Assembly: GCF_023546765.1 (NCBI RefSeq)
Contig: NZ_CP097484.1
Coordinates: 2,636,001-2,700,000, forward strand
DNA from: Methylobacterium tardum
GTDB taxonomy: Bacteria > Pseudomonadota > Alphaproteobacteria > Rhizobiales > Beijerinckiaceae
Direction of reading: 5' to 3'
DNA length: 64,000 nt
Positions 8,564 to 17,202 of this stretch are shown one piece after another (within the stretch, counting starts at the first letter, position 1; every line of letters starts with the position of its first letter). The notes under the pieces are model-generated. The model saw nothing but the letters and a program-made list of their open reading frames with translations. It did no database searches and was not told the origin of the DNA. The position numbers were made by a program, and so were the translations under genes.

Positions 8564-9625
8564 ATGTTAGCTCTCATTCTCGGCGACGCGGAGATGAACA
8601 ACCTGGTGATCGTGGCCGCGCTTCGGCCGCTCGCCGGGTGCACCCCGCGCGACTTCACCGCACCGGAAGAGGCACTCGCCTTCGCCGAGGCGCACGCCTG
8701 CGAGATCGGGGTGGTGATCACCGACTACGAGATGCCCGGTATGGACGGCATCGCGTTCATCCAGGCGCTGCGGCGCATTCCGGAGCTTGCGACCGTGCCG
8801 GTTGTCATGGTCACGAGCTTCGACCAGCGCAGCCTCCGTCGCGCGGCGCTGGAGGCCGGGGCGACCGACTTCCTGGCCAAGCCCGCCGACCCGGTCGAGA
8901 TCCGCGCACGCGTGTCGAACCTTCTGGCCCTCTCCACCGCTCATCGCGTTCAGCGCGAGCACGCGGCGCAGCTCGCCCGCGAGGTCGCGACCGCTGTGGC
9001 CATGGTTGAGGAGCGCGAGCGCGAGATCGTCTCGACCCTGATGCGGGCGGCCGAACACCGGGATGCGGATACCGGCGACCACATCGTCCGGGTCTCCGCC
9101 TATGTGGGGCTGATCGCGGAGGCGCTCGGCCAGTCCGCGGCTGAGTGCCGGCAGCTGAGTCTCGCCGCAACCATGCACGACGTCGGCAAGATCGCCGTGC
9201 CGGATTCCATCCTGCTCAAGCCCGGTGCGCTCACGCCCGAGGAACGCCGGGAGATGGAGCTCCACGCCGAGCGCGGCCAGCGCATCCTGGGCGGCAGCGC
9301 CTCGTCGGTGATGCGGCTCGCGGCCGAGATTGCGGTGAGCCATCACGAGCGCTGGGATGGGGCAGGATACCCGCACCGTCTCAGAGGTGAGGCGATCCCG
9401 CTGTCAGGCCGGATTGTTGCGGTGGCGGACGTCTTCGACGCGCTCACGACCGAGCGCCCCTACAAGGAGGCCTGGACACCGGAGCGTGCCCGGGCTCACA
9501 TGGCCGAGAATGCCGGTGCTCACTTCGATCCCCGCGTCGTGGAGGCGTTCCTCAGCCGCTGGGACCAGATCGAGGCCTTTCTGACGATAGGCCGGCAGCA
9601 CCGGCATGTGCCTCACGCAGCTTGA
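8564..9625 (+). CDS. response regulator with HD-GYP c-di-GMP phosphodiesterase domain
   Basis: This 353-residue REC-HD-GYP protein should hydrolyse c-di-GMP under phosphorylation control. The receiver domain (about 1-120) has the acceptor Asp54 in VITDYEMPGMDG and FLAKPAD with the conserved Lys. A coiled linker (125-155) leads to the HD-GYP domain, with His205-Asp206 in MHDVGKIAVPD, HHERWDGAGYP (GYP at 268-270) and ADVFDALTTERPYK. All metal ligands and the GYP signature look intact. The N-terminus is short, so the first acidic pair of the receiver is reduced to the D and E of GDAEMNN. It is 63 bp behind the diguanylate cyclase on the same strand and probably co-transcribed. Confidence 0.93.
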   Translation: MLALILGDAEMNNLVIVAALRPLAGCTPRDFTAPEEALAFAEAHACEIGVVITDYEMPGMDGIAFIQALRRIPELATVPVVMVTSFDQRSLRRAALEAGATDFLAKPADPVEIRARVSNLLALSTAHRVQREHAAQLAREVATAVAMVEEREREIVSTLMRAAEHRDADTGDHIVRVSAYVGLIAEALGQSAAECRQLSLAATMHDVGKIAVPDSILLKPGALTPEERREMELHAERGQRILGGSASSVMRLAAEIAVSHHERWDGAGYPHRLRGEAIPLSGRIVAVADVFDALTTERPYKEAWTPERARAHMAENAGAHFDPRVVEAFLSRWDQIEAFLTIGRQHRHVPHAA

Positions 9626-9841
9626 ATCGGTGGACACGCCGCTCGATCGCCGATGTGAGAGACGACCTGTCCGCTTACGGACCAGCAGCCGATGGCAGGA
9701 TCCCACCCTGAGCCTACGTTGCCGGCCCACCGACGAAGGGCCGCTTCGGAGAAGCGCGGACCGTGGTCTCAGCGGTTGTGTTGGGTCGGAATCTGCCGCC
9801 GTGCCGACCTCAACCGCTCGACGGAACATGCGGAGCGAGGC

Positions 9842-11302
9842 TCAGGCCGACAGCGTCCGCCGCAGCCTGCGCCAGCCCGCCATGACCCCCGTGATCGCGA
9901 TGCCGCCCGCCAGCATATTCAGGACCCACTGCGCCGCATCGTGCAGGGGCCGGTTGCCGGTAAGTCCCGGCAGGTCGAGCCGATGCGGGGCGTCGAACAG
10001 CCAGCGGTTGATCCGGCCGGAGCGGTCGAGGCGCTGGAGGATCGTGCCGTCCCGGGGATCGACGTGAAGCCAGGTCGCAGCCGCGTCGCCGAAGCGCAGG
10101 CGCAGCACCGGGAGCGGCCGCGGATCGGTGCCGTGGGGATACCAATAGGCGTCGTAGGCCGTCATTTGGCGCATCGAGCGCAGCGGGCCATCCGCGAAGC
10201 CCTCCGCGGCTGCAGCCGCGATGGTGCCGGCGTCGAGCGCCGATGCACCGTCCGCCTTGACCGCGCGGCCACCGCCCGTCGCTTCGGCGATGACCCACCA
10301 GGCTCCTCCGATGGCGGCAAACCGCAGGGCGCGGGTTTCCGGCGCAGCGAAGGCACGTAGGCGCGGCGGGTCGAGCTTGAGCGCCGGCGGACTGTCGGCA
10401 TAGGCGGCGCGCAGGTCCGCGGGCGGGCTGGGCGCCGCAAACCAGCGGTTCGGGTTCATCGAGATCCAGCCGCTGAGGATGAAGGTGCTCAGCCCGAGCC
10501 CGCCCGCGAGGCCGAGCAGGTGATGCCATCGCGCGAGCCCGCGATAGGGCGTCACCGCGCAGCCCGCATAGCGTCGGCGAAGGCGCAGGCGCCAGATCCC
10601 GATCGCGAACCCGCTCACCGCCCCCAGGGCGGCGAAGCCCGACAGCCACAGCAGGAATGTCCGCCACAGCTCCGCGCGGGCGCGCACCGGCGTCAGGTAG
10701 ATCCAGTGCGCCACTGAACCCACCCAGTTCCAGGCCCGCTCCGACCGGGTCGTGTCGAGGGCGATGGCGCCGGTGACTTCCGAGACGTAGAGCTCGGTCC
10801 CAGCGGCGTCGCCCAGGGCGACCTTCAGGAAGGGCCGCAGCGGGTCGTACCGGGCGGTGACGGTCCACTGGTCGCGCTCGACCGGCGTAACACGGGCGTT
10901 CGCGGATCCCGGGGCCGCGAGCTGCAAGGCCGCTTCGGGCGTCACGGGCCCGAGCCGCTCACCGGTCCGCGCTGAGATCGTCGCCCGGCCGCCGTCGCGG
11001 CCGGCGATGCGGTAGACCGGCTCGGCGCCCCGCATCTCCAGGTCGAAGGCGGCCGGGACGCCCGAGAGGCCGACGGCGCGGAGCGCCTCGTCCGGCGCGA
11101 CCGCGACGTGGTCCCAGACGAGCGGCGGAAGCCGCGCCAGACGCTCGGCCTCGGTGAGCGTCGGGAACGGCACGTAGAGCATCACCAGCCCGGAGCCGAT
11201 CCATACGGTGAAGAGCAGCCCCAGGGCGATCCCGGACCAGCGATGGAACAGCAGCAGGAAGCGCCGGCCCGCCTTCCCGAGCCGCCGCGATAGCTTCACC
11301 AC
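9842..11302 (-). CDS. PepSY-associated membrane protein (iron-regulated, PiuB-like)
   Basis: This 486-residue inner-membrane protein has about four membrane segments: residues 14-46 (FHRWSGIALGLLFTVWIGSG), about 215-245, 280-300 and a last one near 460-480. Two PepSY-like periplasmic parts lie between them, and His residues in LFHRWSG, SVAHWIY and ARWHHLLG are typical of the family. Such proteins accompany siderophore receptors and are thought to help reduce or pass on the metal in the periplasm. Its ATG lies inside the end of the TonB receptor gene (7-bp overlap), so the two are translationally coupled. A 216-bp gap without features follows it. Confidence 0.88.
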   Translation of the reverse strand: MVKLSRRLGKAGRRFLLLFHRWSGIALGLLFTVWIGSGLVMLYVPFPTLTEAERLARLPPLVWDHVAVAPDEALRAVGLSGVPAAFDLEMRGAEPVYRIAGRDGGRATISARTGERLGPVTPEAALQLAAPGSANARVTPVERDQWTVTARYDPLRPFLKVALGDAAGTELYVSEVTGAIALDTTRSERAWNWVGSVAHWIYLTPVRARAELWRTFLLWLSGFAALGAVSGFAIGIWRLRLRRRYAGCAVTPYRGLARWHHLLGLAGGLGLSTFILSGWISMNPNRWFAAPSPPADLRAAYADSPPALKLDPPRLRAFAAPETRALRFAAIGGAWWVIAEATGGGRAVKADGASALDAGTIAAAAAEGFADGPLRSMRQMTAYDAYWYPHGTDPRPLPVLRLRFGDAAATWLHVDPRDGTILQRLDRSGRINRWLFDAPHRLDLPGLTGNRPLHDAAQWVLNMLAGGIAITGVMAGWRRLRRTLSA

Positions 11303-13482
11303 GTCACCGTGTAGGCGACCTCGACCGAGCGCGGCCGCCCGAGCAGCCAGTTGGTGCCGGCCCCGTTCACGGCGTTGCCGCTGATCGCGTAGACCTTGTC
11401 GAACAGGTTGTAGACCCGCAGGGACAAGCGGGATTCCGCCGTGACCTGATGGTCGAGGACGAGGTTGACGAGGTTGTAGGCCGGGCGCCGCGCCGTGTTG
11501 CCGAAGTCGCTGTAGACCTGGCCGACGTTCTGGAGTCCGACACGGGCGGTCCAGTCGCGCGCAACGTCCCAGGTCAGCCAGAGGTTGGCCACCCGTTCGG
11601 GCACATCAATCGGCTGATTGCCGGCATACGAGATTGTGGCACCGTTCACCGACTGATCGAACTTGTCATACTGCGCGTGCAGGAGCGCGAGGTTGCCGTC
11701 GAGCCGCCAGCCCGGCGCGAAATGCCAGCCCAGCGCCAGCTCGAACCCGTGCGACGATTGCTGGCCGACCTGCGTCGAGAGGGTCGGCTGCCCTGGCACG
11801 GCCGAGATCAGGTTGTCCTTGACGATGCGGTAGCCGGCAACGGTCCATTCCAGCGCGCCGTCGAGTGCGAGCCCCTTGGCGCCGACCTCGACCTGCGTGC
11901 CGGTGGCGAGCTGGAACCCCGCGAGCGACTGCGACAGAGTGATCAGGCTGTTCACCGGGTCGGTGGCGAAGCTGTACTGGGCGTAGAGCGCGCTGTCCGG
12001 CGTCGGATTGTAGACGAGGCCGAACCGGTATCCCAACGCCCGGTAGGTCTTCTCGAAGCGCGAGCCCGTCTGCAGATCCTCCCGGTGCAGCGTCGGCACG
12101 TCGAGGCGCACGCCCGTGAGGAACGACAGCTTCTCCGACAGGATCACCCGGTCCTCGGCGAAGACCGAGGCCTGGCTCGTCTGGGTGGCATAGGCCGGAC
12201 GCGCCCGGCCGTTCTGCGGGAAGAAGCCCGGATCGTAGCCGGTGAGCGGTACGCTGGTTGTCGGAGCGTCGAAATAGAAATTGTTGGTGTGCCGGAAGTC
12301 GATGTGGTTCACGTCGAACCCGGCGACGAACTGGTTGGCGAAGCCGAAGAGGTTGCCCCGGAACGTCGCGTTGAGCCGGTCCCCGACCTGCTCCTGGCTG
12401 TGGTAGATCTCGAGATAGTCGCCCCGGTCCACCAGCCCGGTGCCGCGATTGTAGGAATACTGCTCGACGTCGAGCCAGTGGCGACGGCTGGTGAGCCGGT
12501 AGGCGGTGTTGCGCACCGTGATGTCGGCCGAGGGCGACCACTCGGTCTTGAACTGGGTCCAGTTGTCGGCCCAGGTGATCTTCGCGTCGCGGACGTTGTA
12601 GTTGTTGAACCGGATCAGGTCCGGGATCCGCCCTTCGACCAGCGGCGTGCCCCAATAGCGGGCCGGCTCCTGGTAGCCGAGATCGTGGCTCAGCGTGAAC
12701 GTCAGGTCCGGGCTCGGCTGGAACAGCAGGGCAGCCGAGACCGCGAGGTTGCGGAAATCGCCCTCGGGGCGGATCCAGCCGTCGGCGCGGTTGCCGCTGA
12801 CGTTGAGGCGGTACGCGAAGGTGTCGCCGAACTCCGCTTGGCCAAGCGCGCCGCCGGAATCGAGGGCGAGGCGCGCGACGCCGTCGGTGCCCACCACCGC
12901 GCGCGCGGCGTTGATCGGCACGAAGACCGGCTTCTTGGGCACAACGTTGATGACGCCGCCAATGGCGCCGTCGCCGTAGAGCACCGAGGACGGCCCGCGC
13001 AGCACCTCGATCCGCTCGACGTTCCAAGTATCGAACGGGAAGGTTACGGTGTTGGCGCCCACGTAGAAGCGCGTGCCGTCGTAGAGCTGCTGGATCGAGT
13101 TCGGGCCGGCGAAGCCGCGGGACGTGAACGCGCCGTTGCCATTGCCGGGGGCGGCGATCGTGGTGATGCCGGTGGCGTCCTGGGTCACGGCCTCGGCGAT
13201 CGTGTCCTGGCCGCGCAGCCGCGCGGTCTCGCCCGACACGATGTCGAGGCTGGCCGGCGTCTCCAGGGGCGTCAGGCCGATCCGGCTCGCGGTCCGGTCA
13301 CGGATGCGCAGGTTGAGGCTGTTCGGGACGGCACGGTCCGAGCCGCCACCCTCCCCCTCAACCGAGAGCTGGTCGAGGGCAACGGTTTCCTGCGCGGCGG
13401 CCGGGCTCGCGAGGAGCGCGACGAGCACGCCGCAGAGCGGTGCGGGCCCGCCCGATCTTGGGCGATTGTTCGTAGGTGACAT
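11296..13482 (-). CDS. TonB-dependent siderophore-type receptor
   Basis: This outer-membrane receptor has 728 residues. The signal peptide ends near residue 30 (ASPAAA-QE). The plug (about 55-190) contains TPLETPASLDIVSGE, TSRGFAGPNSIQQLYDG and VERIEVLRGPSSVLYGDG, the pattern of the siderophore receptor family. The barrel ends in a terminal Trp (YTVTW). It overlaps the PepSY gene downstream by 7 bp. Upstream, at 13531-13551, lies a Zur-box-like palindrome, and a cobalamin riboswitch lies about 290 nt before the start on the same strand. The ligand is therefore open: a ferric siderophore by family, a corrinoid or zinc chelate by its regulatory signals. Confidence 0.88.
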   Translation of the reverse strand: MSPTNNRPRSGGPAPLCGVLVALLASPAAAQETVALDQLSVEGEGGGSDRAVPNSLNLRIRDRTASRIGLTPLETPASLDIVSGETARLRGQDTIAEAVTQDATGITTIAAPGNGNGAFTSRGFAGPNSIQQLYDGTRFYVGANTVTFPFDTWNVERIEVLRGPSSVLYGDGAIGGVINVVPKKPVFVPINAARAVVGTDGVARLALDSGGALGQAEFGDTFAYRLNVSGNRADGWIRPEGDFRNLAVSAALLFQPSPDLTFTLSHDLGYQEPARYWGTPLVEGRIPDLIRFNNYNVRDAKITWADNWTQFKTEWSPSADITVRNTAYRLTSRRHWLDVEQYSYNRGTGLVDRGDYLEIYHSQEQVGDRLNATFRGNLFGFANQFVAGFDVNHIDFRHTNNFYFDAPTTSVPLTGYDPGFFPQNGRARPAYATQTSQASVFAEDRVILSEKLSFLTGVRLDVPTLHREDLQTGSRFEKTYRALGYRFGLVYNPTPDSALYAQYSFATDPVNSLITLSQSLAGFQLATGTQVEVGAKGLALDGALEWTVAGYRIVKDNLISAVPGQPTLSTQVGQQSSHGFELALGWHFAPGWRLDGNLALLHAQYDKFDQSVNGATISYAGNQPIDVPERVANLWLTWDVARDWTARVGLQNVGQVYSDFGNTARRPAYNLVNLVLDHQVTAESRLSLRVYNLFDKVYAISGNAVNGAGTNWLLGRPRSVEVAYTVTW

Positions 13483-13530
13483 GGCAGAGGAGGTCCGTGC
13501 GCGGCGCGGGCCAGCCGGCTCGTCCTACAA

Positions 13531-13551
13531 GCATTGTAATAACATTACAAT
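13531..13551 (-). promoter_or_regulatory. Zur-box-like palindrome upstream of TonB receptor
   Basis: ATTGTAAT-AAC-ATTACAAT (13533-13551) is a perfect 8-bp inverted repeat with a 3-bp centre. Read from 13531, GCATTGTAATAACATTAC agrees at 16 of 18 bases with GTAATGTAATAACATTAC, the alphaproteobacterial Zur-box consensus as I remember it from comparative-genomics work. It lies 49-69 bp before the ATG of the TonB receptor, a good place for a repressor over a promoter. No U-tract follows, so a terminator is unlikely. Which metalloregulator binds is inference. Confidence 0.55.
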
Positions 13552-13769
13552 TGCTCGGCCGCATCGGAAGCTCGGCGGCCACAGGCGCGTGGGTGCGCGC
13601 GGCGGCCGCGACAATGATCGATACGGTGAGGACGGGCATCGGGAGCGGTGTCGCGGGCGCGCTTGCTGTGGCACGTCACCGCGAACGAGGTCTCGCCGAC
13701 CGCGCGGATGCACGGGCGTCTCGACACCCGCCAGGACAACCCCGCCCAGCGCGTTTCGCGTGTGACCAC

Positions 13770-13945
13770 GGCTGACGGCAGGTCTCCTGGCTCGCGGGTC
13801 GCCGCCCTCGCACCGTCTTCCCGGGCCAGCGACCCAGTGACGTGGTGGTGAAGGGCTCGCCGCTTACAGTTGCGGGGACAGCCGCGGCCTCGGGGCGAGC
13901 CCCTCACCGCGTTCCCTTTTGATCCCCGAAGGGAACCGTCGCCAA
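13770..13945 (-). ncRNA. cobalamin (B12) riboswitch
   Basis: Read on the minus strand this stretch carries the conserved blocks of the adenosylcobalamin riboswitch in order: AAAAGGGAACGCGGTG, GCTGTCCCCGCAACTGTAAG, CACTGGG, CCCGGGAAGACGG, and the B12 box AGCCAGGAGACCTGCC (13776-13792 with flanks). A TTGACG at 13976-13971 could be its -35 element. The first recognisable gene downstream is the TonB receptor at 13482, 294 nt beyond the B12 box. No coding sequence is recognised in between, and I see no clear expression-platform hairpin touching a ribosome binding site. The RNA element is certain; its target gene is less so. Confidence 0.93.
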
Positions 13946-14341
13946 TAAGCTTGGCCTTATGGTTCGTCCGCGTCAAGCCGAACGAGGTGGTGGCGTGGTC
14001 TGAGAACCCCCGTCGATTCTCATCGGGGCAGATCAGACGGCGATGGCGGGCTTGGTGCCCGCGGGGCGCGCGAGGGTGAAGAGTCGCCTATTGATAGTAA
14101 AACTATGTCTATAATGACAATCTATCCCAAATACGAGCGGCATATCGAGTATTTGTTCATTTCAAATTAAAAATTTAGTCGTTCGATCGCGCGGGATGAT
14201 CTTGGAACTTTTTTACGTGCTGCTGCGTACTGAACGCGTGTCGTGCCGACGGAAGCATCGGGATCATCCGAACACAGGTCTCGGACCAGAGCAGATCGGT
14301 AGCGCTTTCGAGCGGGGACCAGTAAAGGAGGGCCGATAGAG
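13946..14341. other. intergenic region with AT-rich island
   Basis: This is 396 bp without a gene. The stretch 14091-14200 is strikingly AT-rich for this genome and contains ATAGT-AAA-ACTAT (14094-14106), a perfect TATAAT hexamer (14110-14115) and AAATTAAAAATTTAG. It probably holds the promoter of the HigA-like gene at 14342 and perhaps, on the other strand, the promoter of the riboswitch leader. Base composition suggests acquired DNA. Confidence 0.5.
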
Positions 14342-14716
14342 ATGAGCTATAGATTGGAAAATCCTGGCCACCCGGGTGGGTATGTGCGGCGGAATATCGT
14401 CGAGCCGCGCAACTTGACCGTTATGGACGCAGCCGGATTGCTTGATGTGCCGCGTCAAACGCTGTTCGATTTCCTCAATGAGGAGGCCGTGTTGTCTCCG
14501 GAATTGGCTCTGCGGATCGAGGCGGTGTTCGGGGTCGAAATGGAGACCTTGATGGAGATGCAGACCCAGTTCGACATCGCCGACATGCGCAAGCGCTGTC
14601 AGAACCTCCAGAGCGAACTCGCCGCCAAGGCGAGGTCCCACTTGGTTGCATCGGAGGCTCAGGAAACGAGCGCTCCGCCCCCGACGATCATCCGACGCGG
14701 GCACGTGTTCGGCTGA
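14342..14716 (+). CDS. HigA-type helix-turn-helix regulator without a toxin partner
   Basis: This 124-residue protein resembles HigA addiction-module antitoxins: HPGGYVRRNIVEPRNLTVMDAAG matches the family's HPGE..R..FLEP..L start, followed by a helix-turn-helix (LLDVPRQTLFDFLNEE) and the closing helices SPELALRIEAVFGVEMETLMEMQ, here split by the usual turns. It differs in a polar tail of about 35 residues. The start is clear: AAAGGAGG (14324-14331) sits 10 bp before the ATG. HigB toxin genes normally lie directly upstream, but only an AT-rich gap is there. It may be an orphan regulator of distant targets. Confidence 0.75.
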   Translation: MSYRLENPGHPGGYVRRNIVEPRNLTVMDAAGLLDVPRQTLFDFLNEEAVLSPELALRIEAVFGVEMETLMEMQTQFDIADMRKRCQNLQSELAAKARSHLVASEAQETSAPPPTIIRRGHVFG

Positions 14717-14941
14717 GGCTCATCCCGGCCCTCGGCGCAGAGACTCCGCCGGAATCGGCGCATTTTCGGCGCGGACGGACGTGACCGGTTTATTCAGGCC
14801 GCCCCGGTCCCTCCCTCCGCCTTTGCCGCTGCGCCGGGGCGATGCTACAGCCGGGCAACCCCATCGGTCCCGACGTCCGCGACGCCGCGGCCTATGCGCC
14901 CGGACGTCCCGTCCGAGGCAGTGACGGGTGCCGGCGGAATC

Positions 14942-16321
14942 ATGAACACACGACCTCCCAGAAGCGGCGGCCCGAAGGGGCGTAAGCCACAGGCCGGCAA
15001 GGTTCAATCGGGCGGCCGCGCCCGCACCGGCCCGCGCACCAGCGCCCGCGACGCTGCCGAGCGCGCCGCCCGCAACCGCGGCGACGATGCCGGCGCGCGC
15101 GATCCCTGGGGCGGTGCGGCACCCGCCGCGCCTGCCCGGGCTCCAAAACCCCGTGCTGCCGCGGAGGGTGCGCAGGCACGCCACACGGCGCCGGCCGGGC
15201 GCGGTGCGCCGAGCGCCAAGCCCGGGCCGAGACCTGCGCCGAAGCGGCACGAAGGACCCGCTCCAGCCCCCACCCCCGGCCCGACCCGCCGCGAGCAGCG
15301 CGCCGCCGCTTCCGCGACCCTCGCCTCCGGCGTGCAGACGCTGACGGTCGAGCCGGACGAAGCCGGCATGCGCATCGACCGGTTTCTCACCGCTCGCTTC
15401 CCGCTCCTCCCCTTTACTCGGGTTCAGAGCATCGTCCGCAAGGGCGAGCTGCGGGTCGACGGCAAGCGCGCCAAGCCCAACGACCGGCTGGAGCCGGGGA
15501 TGAGCGTGCGCGTGCCGCCGCTGCGCCTCGACCAGCCCTCCGAGCGCCCGCGCAACGCCGCCCGCGAGCAAGACGACGCCGAATTCATCCGGTCGCTGAT
15601 CCTCTACGAGGACGCTGACATGATGATCCTCAACAAGCCCTTCGGCCTCGCGGTCCAGGGCGGATCCGGCACGGTCCGCCACGTCGACGGCCTGCTCGCC
15701 GCGCTGACCGGCCCGGACGGGCAGAAGCCCCGCCTCGTCCATCGGCTCGACAAGGACACGGCCGGCTGCCTGATCATCGCCAAGACCCGGCTCGCCGCCG
15801 CGACGCTGGCCAAGAGCTTCCGCTCCCGGGCGGCGCGGAAGATCTACTGGGCGCTCACCGCCGGCGTGCCGCGGGTACGGCAGGGCCGCGTCTCGACCTA
15901 TCTCGCCAAGGAAGAGCCCACCGACGCCGATGCGCGCATGCGCGTCGCTAAGCACGGCGACGAGGGCGCGAGCCACGCCCTGACCTACTACGCGATGGTC
16001 GATCAGGCCGCTCAGAAGCTGTCCTGGCTGTCGTTCAAGCCGGTCACCGGCCGCACGCACCAGCTGCGCGCCCACGCAGCCCATATCGGCCACCCGATCG
16101 TCGGGGATCCGAAATACTTCTCCGTGGAGAACTGGGAGCTGCCGGGCGGCATCCAGAACCGGCTCCACCTGCTCGCCCGCCGGATCGTGATCCCGCACCC
16201 GCGGACCGGCAAGCCGGTGGACGTGAGCGCGCCGCTGCCGCCCCACATGGCCCAGAGCTGGAACCTGCTCGGCTTCGACGCCGCCCGCTACGACCCGATC
16301 GTCGAGGCGCCGGAGGCCTGA
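14942..16321 (+). CDS. RluC-type 23S rRNA pseudouridine synthase with long N-terminal extension
   Basis: It converts uridines of 23S rRNA to pseudouridine. The ATG at 14942 is preferred; one at 14894 would add 16 residues. The 459-residue protein starts with about 125 Pro/Ala/Arg-rich residues not found in typical RluC (about 320 residues). An S4 domain (about 132-190, RIDRFLTARFP, VRKGELRVDGKRAK) and the catalytic domain follow. The catalytic Asp is in PRLVHRLDKDTAGCLI, with LSFKPVTGRTHQLRAH further on. It is followed by a convergent hydrolase whose end overlaps it by 34 bp. The RluC, HAD and ATP12 order recurs in alphaproteobacteria. Confidence 0.92.
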   Translation: MNTRPPRSGGPKGRKPQAGKVQSGGRARTGPRTSARDAAERAARNRGDDAGARDPWGGAAPAAPARAPKPRAAAEGAQARHTAPAGRGAPSAKPGPRPAPKRHEGPAPAPTPGPTRREQRAAASATLASGVQTLTVEPDEAGMRIDRFLTARFPLLPFTRVQSIVRKGELRVDGKRAKPNDRLEPGMSVRVPPLRLDQPSERPRNAAREQDDAEFIRSLILYEDADMMILNKPFGLAVQGGSGTVRHVDGLLAALTGPDGQKPRLVHRLDKDTAGCLIIAKTRLAAATLAKSFRSRAARKIYWALTAGVPRVRQGRVSTYLAKEEPTDADARMRVAKHGDEGASHALTYYAMVDQAAQKLSWLSFKPVTGRTHQLRAHAAHIGHPIVGDPKYFSVENWELPGGIQNRLHLLARRIVIPHPRTGKPVDVSAPLPPHMAQSWNLLGFDAARYDPIVEAPEA

Positions 16322-17001
16322 GCCAGGAGCCACGGCACGATCGCAGCGGCGAGGGCGTCGGGCGCTTCAAGCGGCAGCATGTGCCCCGACCCGTCGATCA
16401 CCGTCAGGGTCGCGCCGGGGATCCCGTCCCGAAGCTCTTGCGACTCGTCGAGGCCGCGCAGCGCGTCCTGGGCCGCCGCTACGACCAGCGTCGGGCAACG
16501 GATCGCGCCGAGCCGGTCGAAATCGCTCGCGCGGGCTTGGCCGGCCTGACGGAGGAAGACCGGTCCGCCGAGCCGGTCGCCCATTCGCCGGATACGCCCG
16601 ATCAGGTCGGCGTCGCCCGCCCGCTCGGGATGTACCGACTGGAGGATCGCCCCACGACTGAGGCCGGTGAAGCCCTGCTCGCGGACATGTGCGACGGCGA
16701 TCGCCTTCCGCGCCGCCTGGGCGCGGGTATCGGCCCGGGCCGAAGTGGCGATCAGGACCAGCGCCCGCACCCGCTCCGGCGCAAGGCGGGCGATCTCGCG
16801 GGCCACGTAGCCGCCCATAGAGAAGCCGACCAGGGCGAAGCGTTCGGGCGCCTCCGCTACCACCCGGGATGCCATGTCGTCGATCGCGGCGTCACGGCTC
16901 AGATCGGCGTGGTGGATCGCGCCGACCCGCGCGAGCTGAACCTCCATGTCGGTCCAGAGGTCGGAATCAGTCATGAAGCCGGGAAGAAGAACGAGGTTCA
17001 T
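16288..17001 (-). CDS. alpha/beta hydrolase
   Basis: This cytoplasmic alpha/beta-hydrolase-fold protein has 237 residues. VLLPGFMTDSDLW is the oxyanion-hole strand, LVGFSMGGYVA carries the nucleophile Ser, an Asp follows in VAAAQDALR, and the catalytic His is in IDGSGHMLPLE. The triad is therefore complete. The substrate cannot be predicted; relatives are annotated as esterases or carboxylesterases. It is convergent with the rRNA pseudouridine synthase and overlaps its end by 34 bp. Its upstream gap of about 200 bp is shared with the divergent small secreted protein gene. Confidence 0.85.
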   Translation of the reverse strand: MNLVLLPGFMTDSDLWTDMEVQLARVGAIHHADLSRDAAIDDMASRVVAEAPERFALVGFSMGGYVAREIARLAPERVRALVLIATSARADTRAQAARKAIAVAHVREQGFTGLSRGAILQSVHPERAGDADLIGRIRRMGDRLGGPVFLRQAGQARASDFDRLGAIRCPTLVVAAAQDALRGLDESQELRDGIPGATLTVIDGSGHMLPLEAPDALAAAIVPWLLAQASGASTIGS

Positions 17002-17202
17002 CGCCGGATCGCGACCCCTGCCGCTGGAGAGCCATTGCGCGCCTGGTCGACCGCGCTACGCTGCCGCCGGTAAAGTTCGCGCCATCTTCCGAGAGTCTCG
17101 CGCCGCGCATGCCTTGGCAACCGGTCGCCCCACCTCATATGCTTCGCCATGCCCCGCCGATCCGTCGCGGGGCCGGTTCCCCGCGGTTTGAGACCCTGAC
17201 GC

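Noticed and set aside
11449..13479. A 676-codon plus-strand frame opposite the TonB receptor
   Set aside because: It has no recognisable domain and composition typical of antisense frames; the minus strand encodes a complete receptor.
13545..13976. A 143-codon minus-strand frame covering the riboswitch
   Set aside because: It reads through the conserved RNA blocks and has no similarity to known proteins; no ribosome binding site at a sensible start. A hidden cbtB-like gene was looked for here and not found.
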